Below, piece after piece: positions 1-13,352 of a stretch of DNA of 64,000 nt; position 1 is the first letter of the stretch; every line of letters begins with the position of its first letter. Source of the stretch: Temnopleurus reevesii. Taxonomy: Eukaryota > Echinodermata > Echinoidea > Temnopleuroida > Temnopleuridae. The DNA is taken from positions 91,011 through 155,010 of the forward strand of contig BQKZ01000428.1 in assembly GCA_036244855.1 (NCBI GenBank), written 5' to 3'. The position numbers were made by a program, and so were the translations under genes. The notes beneath the pieces were generated by a model. The model saw only the letters and a program-made list of their open reading frames with translations, was not told the DNA's origin and searched no databases.

Positions 1-768
1 TTCCAAAGGCATTTTATTCTAAAATGGAGGTAAAGAGAAGACCATTCGGAGAGTGGGGTAGGGGTAACGTGTATGAGGTTAACCTCCTGAAACTTAACTT
101 TCAATATAGAATGCTATTCTGTAACTCATAATTATATTTTATTGACCTATATGTCATAGTTATAGATGTAGAAAATGGACCAATTCTCTAATTGATTCAA
201 ATTAATACACGTTTACTTGTTTTCAAATGTTGTTACATGGAATCCCTTAGTCATGTTTGTAACAATCATGACAATGGAGCTACAATTCTGGAGTCCCAGT
301 ATGCCTGCATTAGATGTTGCTATGACAGACTAGCCTAGGACAAGCTTTTGGGTTGCTAACGACAGCCTTAATGATAGATGTATGCATAAAATTTGCATTT
401 TTGGTGAACGGTACCATTTATTTAATACAAATTTGTTGAATAGGTCGCTATGAAACGTAATTGAACCCGTTCGCTGAAGAATTTAATACCATATGTAATA
501 AATAACATTAATAACGATTATCGTCATTTGTTTGGAGAATCGCATAATTAGCAAAGACTGTTTACGAGCGGAACACAGACAAAACTGACAACCTAAATCC
601 TTCCCATTCAGACTAATCAGACAATCACCGCCGAACATATCGTAGATTTATGACACGAATGTAATAATATCCGAATGATTCATAGATTTGGAAATGTTCC
701 TCGACAGTCACATTCCCACCTGTTAATTGGCGTTCCATAGTAGGAGGAGGAACATTCCATAGATTATG

Positions 769-857
769 TTTGACCCGAATACACCATCCCCCTCCGATGA
801 GTTGGAACAGGGATCCGTGTTAGAAGGATCCCTGGTTGGAATGATGTTCGGGTCAAA
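769..857. repeat. Short interrupted inverted repeat
   Basis: tttgacccgaa pairs with ttcgggtcaaa, and cagggatcc pairs with ggatccctg inside. It can fold into an ~89-base hairpin. It is probably a small foldback remnant. Confidence 0.6.
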
Positions 858-2809
858 AGTACAGCTTCACAATTCAGAATATTATTGTCCATGAAGAAAT
901 ATACTGTATGAGAAGGCACTCTTACAAAAAAATATGGTATGTAGCGATAACAATAATCTATTATTCTAATATTCTATTGTTTCTCCTCATCATACTTTAT
1001 CATCATCATCGTAGTAAGAAAGTTGATGAAAGTTGTACAACGATGTGTGTAAACGCTAAACGGTTCCGAGATTCAAGTGTCAATGCTGCACATATGAGAA
1101 GGCTTGCATAAGAAGTCGAAACGTCAAAGGTTTTTTTTTAACGATTACGGGTTATACAGCTTACTTTTCGGTTTATTCGCACTTTCTTTGCACCAGAATA
1201 AACTTTTGAATTATAATTCCATAGACTTTTATAGGTGACATAGAAAAGCAAAGATGAAGGATGAAATAAAGATGAGAGATGAATGAAATAGGGCATCACC
1301 ATGGCAACGAAATGAAGATGGATTACAAGCGAAAATGACATCAAAACAATGGAAATTACGGTCGGTAACCTGAGAAAATTGGTCCTGGCGAGAGATAGAT
1401 GAAATTGATGAAGATGAAACGAAAACAAAAGAAGATTTGATAGAAGATGGAGTGTAGAGCGAGAATGAGGTCACCAATAATTCGTCTTCACCCTCCCCCC
1501 CCTCCCCTTCATCACTCTCTATACGATATTATTATCATCCCGAAGAGAGGCTCCCAAATCACACTTGCCCCCATTCTCTAATTTCGTCGCAGCCAAGGTG
1601 CCGCTTTGAATCACGACCTCGAAACCAAAAATGTGAGGACAGCATCCAATTCATTATTATTTTGCTCTCCTCGCATCTTCTTCCCATCCTCCTCCCATCT
1701 TATGGAGATGCCCTCTTGCTTTCTCATGAAATAAAGAAAAAAATAACCCGGTTTCTTTTCATCACCTGTTCCTACCAATTCCTCCCAATTTCATCAACGA
1801 TGATCAGATCATTCTCACCTCTGCAATCGCCAATTAGGATCAACGATATTGCTTTATTTTCTCTTTGTAAAAAAATAGGACTATCAATTTCAATGGTCGT
1901 GATATAAGGCGACCTTTGGCTTTACTCAGGCAGGCTTATTATAACCTTCAGCAAGGCACGGATTTCGGCGGGCTTTTCACAAGACTCAGGGTTACCTGCG
2001 TTCTTGCATGATTATGGCGTCATTCGAGGGGTTTTCTCGGAGGCTTTAAACGATGTTGTGTTTATTTTCCTGGCGATTTTTATCTCTTAAGCGTGTCATC
2101 GACAGCGACACTTTTACCAATAAACTTAGTTTTATGGTTTGGGACATTAATGTAGGGACGCCATTCACAATATGTATAAACAGGCTTCAAAACGTAAAAA
2201 AGCAAGGGTTTGATGTACATACTAGGAACCGAAGCACCAATAGGTAATGTATGGATATATTCGCACATGTAGAAACCAGCACACGTTGAGCACTTGAAAG
2301 TTATTGATGAAATATTACTATTAACAAAATTATGGTCGGTCACTTGGTGAACAATTTCATGTATGTATTTTTTGTTAGCGGCCCCTCAGCAATTTTGCCG
2401 TCTTTTTACCTCATGTTTTACGCCACTAGCCCTGACACCCCCCCACACACACACAAACACACACATTCTAGATTTAAATAATCTATATATGAAGTAAGCT
2501 CTGAAGATGTAGAAGTAGTAGATTAGATATATGTCATAACTGCACAGCAGAGAAGCAATATTATCACAAGCGAGACATATAGACCAATCTACGGAAGTAT
2601 CACTCACAAACTAGAGCAGGTGAACTAAGAATGTGTGACGTCACAATGTACCGTCAGATGGATGAAGAAAGAGTGTGTTAACATGGTTAAGAGAGACAGA
2701 GAAAGAGCAAAACTCCACACGCACATACATAGACAGATATGGTAGGTACATACGTAAAGTATATTAAAGGAACAGAACGACTATACTTTAACATATAAAG
2801 AAAGAGAAG

Positions 2810-2935
2810 ACACACACATGCACACACATACACACGCACACACACATACACACGCACACACACATACACACGCATACACACCCATCCCCATTCATAAACA
2901 CACAAACGCACACACACACGCACACGCACACACAC
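2810..2935. repeat. (CA)n microsatellite, interrupted
   Basis: About 126 bases of CACA with T and G interruptions. Confidence 0.95.
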
Positions 2936-3298
2936 TACGAAAGCAAACACCTGCCCAGAAATGTGCACACATGCACTATACATGTCTAACGGAATTAAGT
3001 TTTGAAATAACCCAACTGCAGTGTTACAACGGTCATTAAATGCAACATCATACCTTCAAAAGTAAATCAAATTATGGATGATTCTCATATTTCTTTTCCC
3101 TCTTTCTAACACTCACAAACATCCGAGATCTCCGATTTTAGTAAATAAATTGCAATTTTCTCTCCCCCTATCCACCACGGGCCTGACCCCACCTTACGAG
3201 TCTAACGTATCTTGACTCGAGAATTAAACCTCCTAGCTTCAACCATTTCATATTCAAACCTCATACTTGGCCCTCAATATACCTTGGATAGGAACGGT

Positions 3299-3544
3299 GC
3301 CCTACTCTGACAAAAGGAAGCAACTCTGGGAAACATGTTTTGTAGTAAATCAAGAAAACGTGTTTTCCATTTCCAATGAAATATGTGGAGTTGCTTCCTT
3401 TTGATATGTCTATATCTTGGTAACTAGGGATTATTTTACCTAAATTCTTTCACTATATTATAAAGGATACCTTGAATAATTCAAATCAAGGAAAAAGTCA
3501 ATTTTGATAAAATTCAGAGTTGCTTCCTTTTGTCAGAGTAGGGC
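3299..3544. mobile_element. hAT-like MITE with 30-bp terminal inverted repeats
   Basis: The ends gccctactctgacaaaagga and its reverse complement match for about 30 bases. Flanks ggaacggt (3291-3298) and agaacggt (3545-3552) look like an 8-bp target duplication with one mismatch, the hAT pattern. A third copy of the inner end motif (ggagttgcttcctttt) lies inside at about 3391, so the left arm can fold separately. Non-coding, 246 bp. Confidence 0.85.
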
Positions 3545-3705
3545 AGAACGGTACTGCCATAAAGTGTTAAAGCCATCCTCAAAAGTTGAACCATGTTAAT
3601 GAAAAAGAGAGTTAAAGGAAAGTTGTAGTGTATTCTTGCTTCCCCTTAAATTTCTCTCGCTCTTCCGTCATTTCCCCCTTCTTCAGTTGATAACACGGTC
3701 GTTAA

Positions 3706-4078
3706 AGGCGGGGCGACATGACGTTCAGGGCGTGGCTAACTGGCCGCTGCCATTTTAATTTGAAAATTGGCGAACAGAAAAATCATGGCATTTTTAACCT
3801 GGAATAGTGAGCGAGCAATTTATATTTCGCTAGCTCACGTCTCGACAATTGCATACGTATACGTTTCGTACATTTTTAGAAAAATCGAAGCTTAAAACGG
3901 GAGGAATCAAAATTACATGCAATGATTATGGATCGGAAATTCGTACGAATTTCCCGAGTGTCTGAGCTTGGCAAGGTGCGTAAGCAAGGAAACGTTTAAA
4001 TGTCGTTGTTGCCAATACACAACACGTCGTCCGTGCGCGCTCACAACCGGAAGTCCTGTCGATCATGACGGACTGACT
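3706..4078. mobile_element. TTAA-flanked element, copy 1 (373 bp)
   Basis: Homologous to 49452-49807. Both copies are flanked by TTAA and have imperfect ~20-bp inverted ends (aggcggggcgacatgacg versus agtcagtccgtcatga). The TTAA target suggests a piggyBac-like non-autonomous element (inference). The interior reads tggaatagtgagcgag ... ccgtgcgcgctcacaaccgg and has no intact coding frame in this copy. Confidence 0.75.
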
Positions 4079-6784
4079 TTAAAGTCATTCCTTAAATTTA
4101 AACATCACTTTTCATTCCAAATCCTTCATAATTTGATTCTATAAATAAAATCCCGGTAAGATAATCAAATGAATGTCATTTAAATGAGAGCAACTTGAAT
4201 TCGGGAACATTATTTCTGATCCCCTCCCCACCCCTCACACGAAATTTTCTCCCAAGTAAAAATGAAATTTTTTGATAACTGCTAGGTTTGAAATTCTGTG
4301 TGTCATTCACGTTTATCATGTTTATTTGAAAATTGAAGCCGTATAGCACTTGTCACACTTTATCGACATAATATTGTAGCAATGGTTAACATCATAAAAC
4401 AACAACCAAAACAAGTCATCTTATCCCTTCCGGTGGAAGGATGTGCCACTGTTTACAAAAAATGTTAATCCCCATAACATTCTCAACGAACATTTCTATG
4501 TTTTAATTTGTTTCTAATGATTGGCTTAGTAGAAAGCTTGTCACACAGTCACGCCTCTTTAATTTCAACCAAAACAAAACAAAAACCAAACAAGGGGCTT
4601 TTATTAAAAGGACCGTCTTAAAAGGGATCGATTTAAGGAAAGGGTCCTGTACTTTTTCTCCTCCCCAAACGACAGTTATCCCGTTCGGAATGCCGCCCTG
4701 GGATAGCCTGATTACAAACGCTTCTTTGGTCACAAAACAAACAAGATGTTATATCTAATGATTCCCATTGCCACCGAATAATAGCATGGGACTGAAAAGG
4801 CGTTATAAATACCCTTTATTTACATCCCGTTGCCGGGGCAACCGCAACATCGAACAACACATAAACGTTTGTACAATTATCATTCGTGTTTTCTCCTTTT
4901 CCCTGCTCCTTGTCATGCAACCAAGCAATAATAATTGAATTAAAAGGAACATTTTCAAGTGACCACTTCAAAGTCATCGCTTTCTAAAGACTCGAACATA
5001 ATCCGAAAATTGACATGATTGAAAGACATTTGTGAATAGTGGCACGCTTTTCGCTTTGATCTCACGAACAATAAAAAACCATCCACTACTCAATCTCTTA
5101 AACGGGCTTGCATAACATTCATGATTCACCAGATTTATTATGCCATTTCATCTTTAAAAAGTTTCTGGCTGATTATAAGCAACATATATCAATTTAAATT
5201 TTTGAATAATGCGAGTGAGCTTTTGACTAACCTTATTTTGGGCGCCCCTTGAGCTGGTAAACAAGCAAATAATGGCTTCGGGAATATTGCCCCCATTTCA
5301 TTTACTCAATTTGCCCCCCCCCCAAGAGTTAGAAATAATAAGGGGGTAAACGTTTCACAAAATTTTGCTCCCCCTTCTGTCAATTTTATTGGGGGGGGGG
5401 GGTGGTCTAGCGCCCCAAAGCCCCTTCCCCCAGAATACAACTATGGTAAAGGTGTCATAATAAACCTGTGGGAACCCTAAAATGACTCGACTGGAAGTGG
5501 AGAAGAGAGATGTTAAAAAACCACAGGTCAAAACCTCGAAGCTCCAAAGTTTCCCCATCCAGTGATTATTTTCCCCCATTCAAACCCACGAATCTCTTTT
5601 CTTCGCCTTTAACTCGTCGAGCCCGAAAAGAGATTACGAATTAAATCGATACGAGGCTGAAAAGATATTTCATTGGTTTCGTCTCGTATTGTTGAACCGG
5701 GGAAGAACGAGCATTAGAACCGTTGACTCGGTAACAATCCTACACAAAGTTATAAACATTTATTGTTAACATCTATTCCTGTCCCCCTCTTCCCTCCTTC
5801 TTCCCCAAATCTCAAATTCCTCCTGACATTAATGACATTACCCCGAGTGTCTTTTTAAGTGTTTTAAGAAATTATCCAGGTTAAATTTAGTGAGGATTCC
5901 GCGAGCAGGATAACACATCCAAGACATCGAGCATGAAATCTCGACCGATTCATGGTTTGTTTATCATTGGCCGTATCTATGGATTCTAATGCTGATTAAG
6001 CATTTTTAGGGTTATAACAATCTTTTACGAAATAAACAGTTTCCACCGTTATCAAATATATGAAATAGATCGAATTGTTATTGATTTTAGTCGATTGTTC
6101 TGACATGCATGTTTGTCCGAGGTTAGAGCTCTGGGCCAGTCAGGGCTAGAACTTAATATCACAGGCAAGATCTTGATTCGCATTAGACTCTCTCCACCCA
6201 GGTTTTATATGGTAGGCCATGTGCTTATAGAATTACAGCATGACATAACCCTTTGGGATGTTTTGTATAGCATTACCTTTGGTCACAAGCCCCAGATAAT
6301 TTCGGCTCATTCCAAATTGGAGTATTACTTAGTTTTGTATTCTTTTGAAATAATGTATTTTGCCCACGCGGTGTTTCGATTTAAAACATCCATTCATGCA
6401 GGGAAAATGGAAGAGGAATCGATAAGAATTTAGCCACGGTTTTATATTAACATCCCCAAGAGCAATATAAAACGAAATTATTGCTAATTCATCATGTAAT
6501 ACTTTCCACCACTTTGAAAACTCGTAAGTCTACAGACTTCTTTTGAGCATCATGACCATTTTTTCTTTCTACGGTCTAGCACCGATTTCCGAAAATTCTT
6601 CAGTTTACCCAAACACCTAAAGAATCTGAGGGCTTCACCCCATCAAAGCAGAAAAGCATTCCAATCCTAGGGATTTCAATCTCTTCCCATTGTTTTGAGG
6701 ATGTCTTCATCCATTGTCCCCCTAATCTCCCTGTGTCTTCTCAAAGAGTCTCCATCTCCTTGGGCCACCTGCGCGCTCCTCTAT
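4079..6784. other. No gene recognised
   Basis: AT-rich sequence with a C-run near 5313-5322 and a G-run near 5390-5402. Nothing else is identifiable. Confidence 0.5.
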
Positions 6785-6949
6785 AAAGGCCCGGGCACAC
6801 CAAACACGGCAAGGCATAACGGCACGGATTCTTATTGGTCAGCGCGCTCCTTCGCGCAAAGAATGCTTCACAATTGACCAATCACAGGGGAGACATCGCG
6901 TGAAAACCGTACCACGATGCCGTGCCGTGTTGGTGTGCCCGGGCCTTTA
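6785..6949. mobile_element. Foldback MITE
   Basis: aaaggcccgggcacaccaa at the left is matched by its reverse complement at the right, with the inverted similarity extending to about 35 bases (cacggca...). The core is about 165 bp and contains no coding frame. A TA flank is possible. Confidence 0.85.
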
Positions 6950-9900
6950 GACAAACAAACGAAAATGAAAGACACCATAAGAATTGTAAGACACCATAGA
7001 ATGGCTGGAGATGGGGGTAGAAAACTCGTTAGCCCCTTTTCAATGGGCCGCTTTGTAGACTCTGCAAACACCCATCTCATTATAACACCCTATCGCAGAC
7101 TGTCTGAACCCTCCACGGCTTCTCTGTACATCTCCCCTTGATTGAAACACACTCAAACGAACGTTACCCCCCTTTGGAGTTTACACCTCTCGAGTTCGAA
7201 AACAGAATTTATCCTTCCCCCAACAAAATTAATCATGGATTAGGGAGAAAGAAAGGAATTCACCTCACCCGAAAGCTAGTCCAAAACATCCCATCTAAGC
7301 ATGTATTTGTCATACAGACAATCTCTCGTTGCTTTTGTAATTGTTTTGGTTTTCTTGTCGTTTATAGACCAGCAGTGAAAAGATTTACTTGATCATTTGT
7401 AGAAAATAAATAAGCCTACATTCCAATGCTTTGTACATAACTTTGTACTATTCAAAATATGTAATAGGTAGGAAAAAAATATTTACATGGTCAAAATTTG
7501 TAATTGCACAAATCTGATGTCGTGATTTGTTCCCCTAATATCAAAACTGTATTCATGGTATTGTTGACCATACAAAACACAATTAGACCCCATACTTGAA
7601 GTAGGCCTCCACAACCAACATGTTTGTGACAATTCCCTAAAAGGTCATCTAGAAAACACCCATGCCAAATTTTAAGTGAAAATACGTTTTTAACAAATGA
7701 ATAGGAGAGACCCAGCACAGTTGATAGAAATCGCTACAGTATAATCGAGACACACAAGAATTCTGGTTGTCAGGACTGCGGAAGTACGCGCAGTTGGAGT
7801 GTCGGGTGCAATTAGCATTATCAATCAGGTTGTTACAAACTTGGGTGTCCAGCGCGCGACCTACAACATATTTAGAGAATTATAAAAAGTGCATGCAACT
7901 TATTCGATTTCCAAAAGACACGTGTCCATCAGTGACATGTATCTAATTGTTGTCTGTCAGTATCTTCGTTTTGATTTTTCTCTTTATTCAATCGATATCG
8001 TCATCTTTGCCGCCTCTGTATGAAGGTTTTTTTTTTCTTTCTTTTTCGTTTTGCCGTGGGAATCATATCAGTGTAATTTGTATTGCTTAAATTTGAGATT
8101 TCGTTCACTTCATTTGGCTTGAGCCTGTAAATGTTTAGCGACAGACATCACATTATTACTATCGCCTGCTGCTTCCTGAGGCGATATTTCACCATTTTAA
8201 AGCCTTGAGTGCCGAATTATTTTCACGCATTATCTGTGCTTATACAACCAATTAATAGTATCAAGTATGTAGCACATTATATGTATCGGGTCTCATTCTC
8301 CACAAATATTATGTAACTTTGATTTCCCTTCCAGCCGATTCTCAATCAATGTTTCTATAAAGTGGCGCGGAAATATTCTTCACGATTGCAACCATTGTAT
8401 GGCAGACTGCGTATCCGTTCTCACTCGTGTGGCTCCGAGCATTCGCGCATGAAGTAAGCGTGAAGAAATGAGATGAATGGTGACCGGAAATCGCCGACCT
8501 ATATCTTCGGCAAAATATTCGTCATGAAAGTAATGTGTCCCAAGTAGTCGGTTAGCACTAATTAATTTGATGACATATATTAAACATTCCAAACTCATGG
8601 AAATATAGATTTACCACATACGCAAGCATATGGGGCAAATAAGTTAGGTATAACTTTATGCCTACATCGAAGGTAAAAATCCATCTTTTTCATAGAGTTT
8701 TCATACTATCAGTCTATAGATTGTACACATGTAAAATTGTATCATCCTTTTTATACGCGACCTTGTTCGATATGAAAATTAGCAGAGAGATAGGTTTCGT
8801 GAGTAATTATATGTTTGGTCACTTAACAATGAGGAGTACCACAATCTTACAGATAAGATCAATCACTAATGAGTTTTAAGTTTCGAAATTACTCATAAAG
8901 GACTAAATTAACGGTCAGAAATTGTCCAATGAATTAGCTTTCCCCAAGAGCTTAATAATTTTGTCAAATGAGATAGAAACTATATCTTACACATTTCTCG
9001 AATCCATACAACGCGTTTAGTAAAACGATAAGTCTGAACATTTTTAGTAATGAAAAAAAAACTCATGACTAATGATAGCTGACGAGTCCCTCCCGTCCGT
9101 CAAGCTGTCATCACCTGCCGGAAAAATGGATCATTCCCACCTCCACTTTGCGCGATTCGGATAGCCAGGCGCGAGTCGAGACGTTTTAAATTCTCCAATC
9201 ACGTGACCTGAAATTCCTCCGTAAATACACCAGGCCGATATCCGATTGTCAGTATTAATGACGGCTGTAATTGTGGCGGGGATCGCAATCCCAGTCATCT
9301 GTGTCTGAAAGATCCCTTTCATGCGGCCAAAAAATCACATCAACAATTTGTAATCGGTTAACTTCGTCCCGATCTGAAATCTAAGACAGATTAAAGGCCT
9401 CAATATGACAAGAGATGTTTAAGTCTTTTTTTCAGTAGTTCCACATCTTCAGTAGAAAGCCATGTTTTTAATGAAAACATAAAAATAATTCATATAATAT
9501 CACATAGGACGAAACGAAAACGACGCAAATAAATCTCCAATGGGAATAGAAATGATTAACAGTACACACGCTTATTTAAACAAAGAGTTCTCTTGGAGAA
9601 AAGGCATGTACCTATTCCCTAGATTTAACAGTTTAATGGTAAACTGAAGTAGCCGCGGATTTCAATCAAACTTAATTAGACCAAACGTAATTAAACGGGA
9701 ACGTGATATATACACATTGAAGTAATCAATTATCTCAAATTACGAAGAGATACACACTTCTTGTTTAGGACTCTGAGACGAACCTCTAAACTGCCTAAGG
9801 AACATTACTCCAGACTGCTTTTAGGCTTTCACACCTCGTGCTAGTAATAGCTTCCTCTTTCCGAACACTTTGCAAGGAATCGGTTAATTAAGGTGGGGAA

Positions 9901-10568
9901 GTATTTCAGAAGTATTCAGACAACTTTGCAGTGGTTAACTCCAGACTAAATCTGTAATATCATGAACATTGATTGCTTTGATTTAATCTAAGCTTTATAA
10001 ACAATTTTGCCCACTCATTTTTTTAGGCTTTTCTGTGCATCCCTTTGGCTATATTCCCGTTATTGGTCTGTTCATCTCCTTTATTATCTTCCAATTTATC
10101 TTCTTCATGAAATTATTTTAATTTTCATCTCCTCATTCTTCTTCTCCTCACCTCATCATCCCTTCTTCTACTACTCCTCCTCCTTCTTCTCCTCCTTTTC
10201 TTCTTCTCCTCCTTGTTTTTCTTCTTCTTAATCCTTCGTTTTCTCTCCCCCTCCTCCCCCTATACTCTTCATCATCATCAGCAGCAGCAGTAGCTTCTTC
10301 TTCTTCTTCTTCTCCTTCTGTCTCTCCTTTCCCCTCCTTCTCTTATCTTATTCTTCCTTTCTTCTTCGTGTTTCATCCTTCGATCTTTCTTTTCCTTATC
10401 TTTCATCTTCCTCACCCCTTGCACACTTTCCCGCCAAGTTTGCGGGCATGCTCATTTCCTTTGCGCTATCCATAAGGAAACTTTAGAAAGGTTACTAAAA
10501 CAATGTTTTCCCCTCACCAATAATTCAACCTGCGTATCATATCGTGTTGAACTTGAGTATATAGGAGA
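6950..10568. other. No gene recognised; pyrimidine-rich tract at the end
   Basis: No coding exon was recognised. 10120-10440 is strongly pyrimidine-rich (CTT, CCT and TTC repeats). A GC-richer island at about 9070-9320 has no recognisable product. Confidence 0.5.
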
Positions 10569-10703
10569 TCAGGGCCCTGTAACATAAACGGGATGCAATC
10601 AATTTAGCGATAAATCGCAAAATTTTGTACATGATTTGCCATAGACTAGCGATTGATATCAATCATACGATTGATTTGAAATCTTGATGTGATGGGCCCC
10701 TGA
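10569..10703. mobile_element. Foldback MITE (family shared with 51575-51699)
   Basis: Ends tcagggccctgtaaca and its inverse tcaggggcccatcac. The interior gattgatatcaatc and the surrounding ~60 bases recur in reverse orientation at 51575-51699, which supports a dispersed family. Confidence 0.8.
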
Positions 10704-11898
10704 AGATGGTGTGAGTTACTTTAAGTTGTTTCGCTCATACTTTCTGGGGAGTTTGGTGAATAAATGACGAAGCGTTTCGGTTCATTGGATGGTCACACAT
10801 GTTCTTTTCAAACACTCGTTGAATCACGAGAATGCACTTCTGTGCCTTGTATATATTACAGCATTGGTAGAAGCAAACCTGTGGCTTATGTGACATCTTC
10901 AGAATAAGATTTTGTCTAATTTCATTTTGGCCATGCTAAAAATTCTTGCAACGATGTGCAGTATGAATTCATAGTAAATGATATTTGGAACTGTAGAAAA
11001 GTTCCTTTTATGGGAATATTGTTGCCAAAACAAAACTGATTTAAATGTATTCCGGTTAATCGCTAAATCATTTAATAATTTCGCTATGGAGCTTACACAG
11101 ATGATACTATGTTGGACCTCACGATGGAATGAGTCCATTTACTGATCTTTATGCGCACATCCCTTTGTTTCTACAAATTTTGGACAAGAATACATTCGCA
11201 TATGCTATTGATTTTTAATTGTAAGCATTCATTTAGAAATCTGTTCTAAGTTTGAAGAATTGCTTTACTCACTTCTGCAACCACAGACCAATAACTTGGC
11301 CAGAACGAAAGTTTATCTTAAAAGTTCTTAAGAGCTGTCGAGCTTGCTGACAACCTTGTATAAACCATCCTTGAATTGTTGTCATACCGTGTAATACCAA
11401 GCATAAACAGCTTTTAAGAGGTGTCAGAAGTGATATATCGGGCTGTCCCGCAGATGAATTCTTGTGGTGTGAGAAAGATAAAACGGAAATATTAAAAGAT
11501 ATGATTGATAAGCCACACGTGTAGACATAGCAGGCCCCTGCCACACACGAATTATATTGATTTGAACCTGTACTTACGACCCTCCGCTTGTCAGTGTCCG
11601 TGTTGCCATGGTTGCCAAAGTGTAGCTGCGACTATCAAGTTGTGACCGTGGCTTTAGAATGCAAGTTTTTCCTACCGATTAAGCAAGACTGTTCCGTCGT
11701 TTTACGATTGATTCTAAGTCCAAAGGTTTATCTTTAAAGTGTCGTTTTACATGGCATCAACTGTCGGCCATTTTGAAATTCAATGTAAAATGTGCCTTGC
11801 ATTGGAAAATGTCATAGGCTAAATATTTCTTCCGACATGGCGGTTAAATGACGTCAAGAAACGTTCTTGATCTTATAGGCATGTTCGTTCGCACATTG

Positions 11899-11964
<66 letters not shown>
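11899..11964. repeat. (ATC)n microsatellite
   Basis: About 22 perfect trinucleotide repeats. Confidence 0.97.
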
Positions 11965-12762
11965 CAAACATGAGCAATAGTGTAGTAATATACGAAGCAT
12001 GTTGTACTTTCTGTGCCCCTTTATGGTGAAGATATATGATCACCATCGTAATGTAAAGCATGAATTTCGCCTGAAGAGCCCCTATTTAATAGCCCATGCG
12101 GAACCCATCTCGTGTTGTCTTGGGAGGAGGGGGTAATTCTAGGGGGTAAGAGAAAGGGTGTAGATTAACCCCATACCATCCTTCCGGTTTGATGACTGGT
12201 CAGGCTCACGCAATCCTTATCATTCATCCATAATAGCCAGATAGATCTACACAATTCGTTTCCAGATTTTGTTGTAAACTTATTGCGGTTTAAATCTCCT
12301 GTGAATATGCGACCATCAAAAACAAGTTTAAAGGAAGCGGTCTTATCTATTTAGTTGCCAGGAGGAATTATGGGTATAGCCATCTCACGGAAGTGTTCTA
12401 TGATAATTGCGTTGTCATAATTAGGACTTTTTCTCAAATTGATGTAGGAAAACAACGGGAAGGAATATTCCTACAAAACTGTCAAGTCCTCTGAGGTCTT
12501 ATAACCACAGTATTTCTTTATCAGTAAGAATATTGTCTCGCACGCACATCGTTATTCACCCAATAGCCGCACACACACATGCAACAAGCCGTATGGCATC
12601 AGCAAACGCACACACGCACATCAACATGAGATGACGATTAACCCACACTATATCACCCACACGTAAAAAGCGAATTCTTCGTAGAAAAGTGTCAGATAGT
12701 GCATATCTTTCTCAATTATATCTTTCTTTTTCATGAAAGCAAGGAATTTACCATGAAATTAA

Positions 12763-13352
12763 AGGGGAACTTCACCCAGACATTTGAGTGCGCTCAGTTG
12801 ATGAAAAAAAATACAGTGGTCAAACTGTGAAAATTTGAGCAAAATCCGACTATCTATTCAAAAGTTATGAATGTTCAAAGTTTTGATTGAAACCCCTCAT
12901 GGGCTCCTCAAATTGGCTCCGTACAGGAACAAAATGGCTGCCAACATGGAGAACTCTCCATTCACTTTGTACACAGAATTTCACAATTTTCCTCTTTTTC
13001 CAGAAAAGTAGACAAAGTTTTGTTTTTTCAGTTAAATATATTATAGCCACATCGATTCTGCAAGCATTCCAAAAAGAACGGTGCTGATTCATCATTTGAA
13101 ATATGATATTGATCCATTTTCAATAAATCTATATACAAAGTGCATGAGGAGTTCTCCATGTATGACATCACAGATTATGCTAATTGGCTATACGTTGCCA
13201 ATTCAAGGATGCCCAGCACAAGTGGAAATAATAACTTTGAAAATTCATAACTTTTGAATGGATTATCCGATTTTGCTCAAATTTTCACAGTTTGTTCACC
13301 TGATTTTTCTTCATTTACTGACTATACATTATTGTCTGGGTGTAATTCCCCT
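12763..13352. mobile_element. 590-bp TIR element, copy 1
   Basis: Ends aaggggaacttcacccagac and inverse aaggggaattacacccagac, flanked by TTAA on each side. Long sub-terminal inverted repeats run inward (ctgtgaaaatttgagcaaaa against ttttgctcaaattttcacag). The second copy, 49428-50377, is interrupted by another element. No protein is encoded, so it is non-autonomous. Confidence 0.88.

Larger units (their letters stand above)
1..3298. other. No gene recognised; AT-rich flank with simple repeats
   Basis: Apart from the inverted repeat at 769-857 and the (CA)n array at 2810-2935, I see nothing with coding character. Short open frames here lack family resemblance and splice context. If chordin's first exons lie to the left, this is intron; otherwise it is intergenic. 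Confidence 0.5.

Noticed and set aside
2810..2935. Regular short repeats resembling an array with spacers
   Set aside because: It is a (CA)n microsatellite with no repeat-spacer structure, so not CRISPR.
6113..6433. 106-codon plus-strand open frame
   Set aside because: No family resemblance, and it lies in AT-rich non-coding surroundings.
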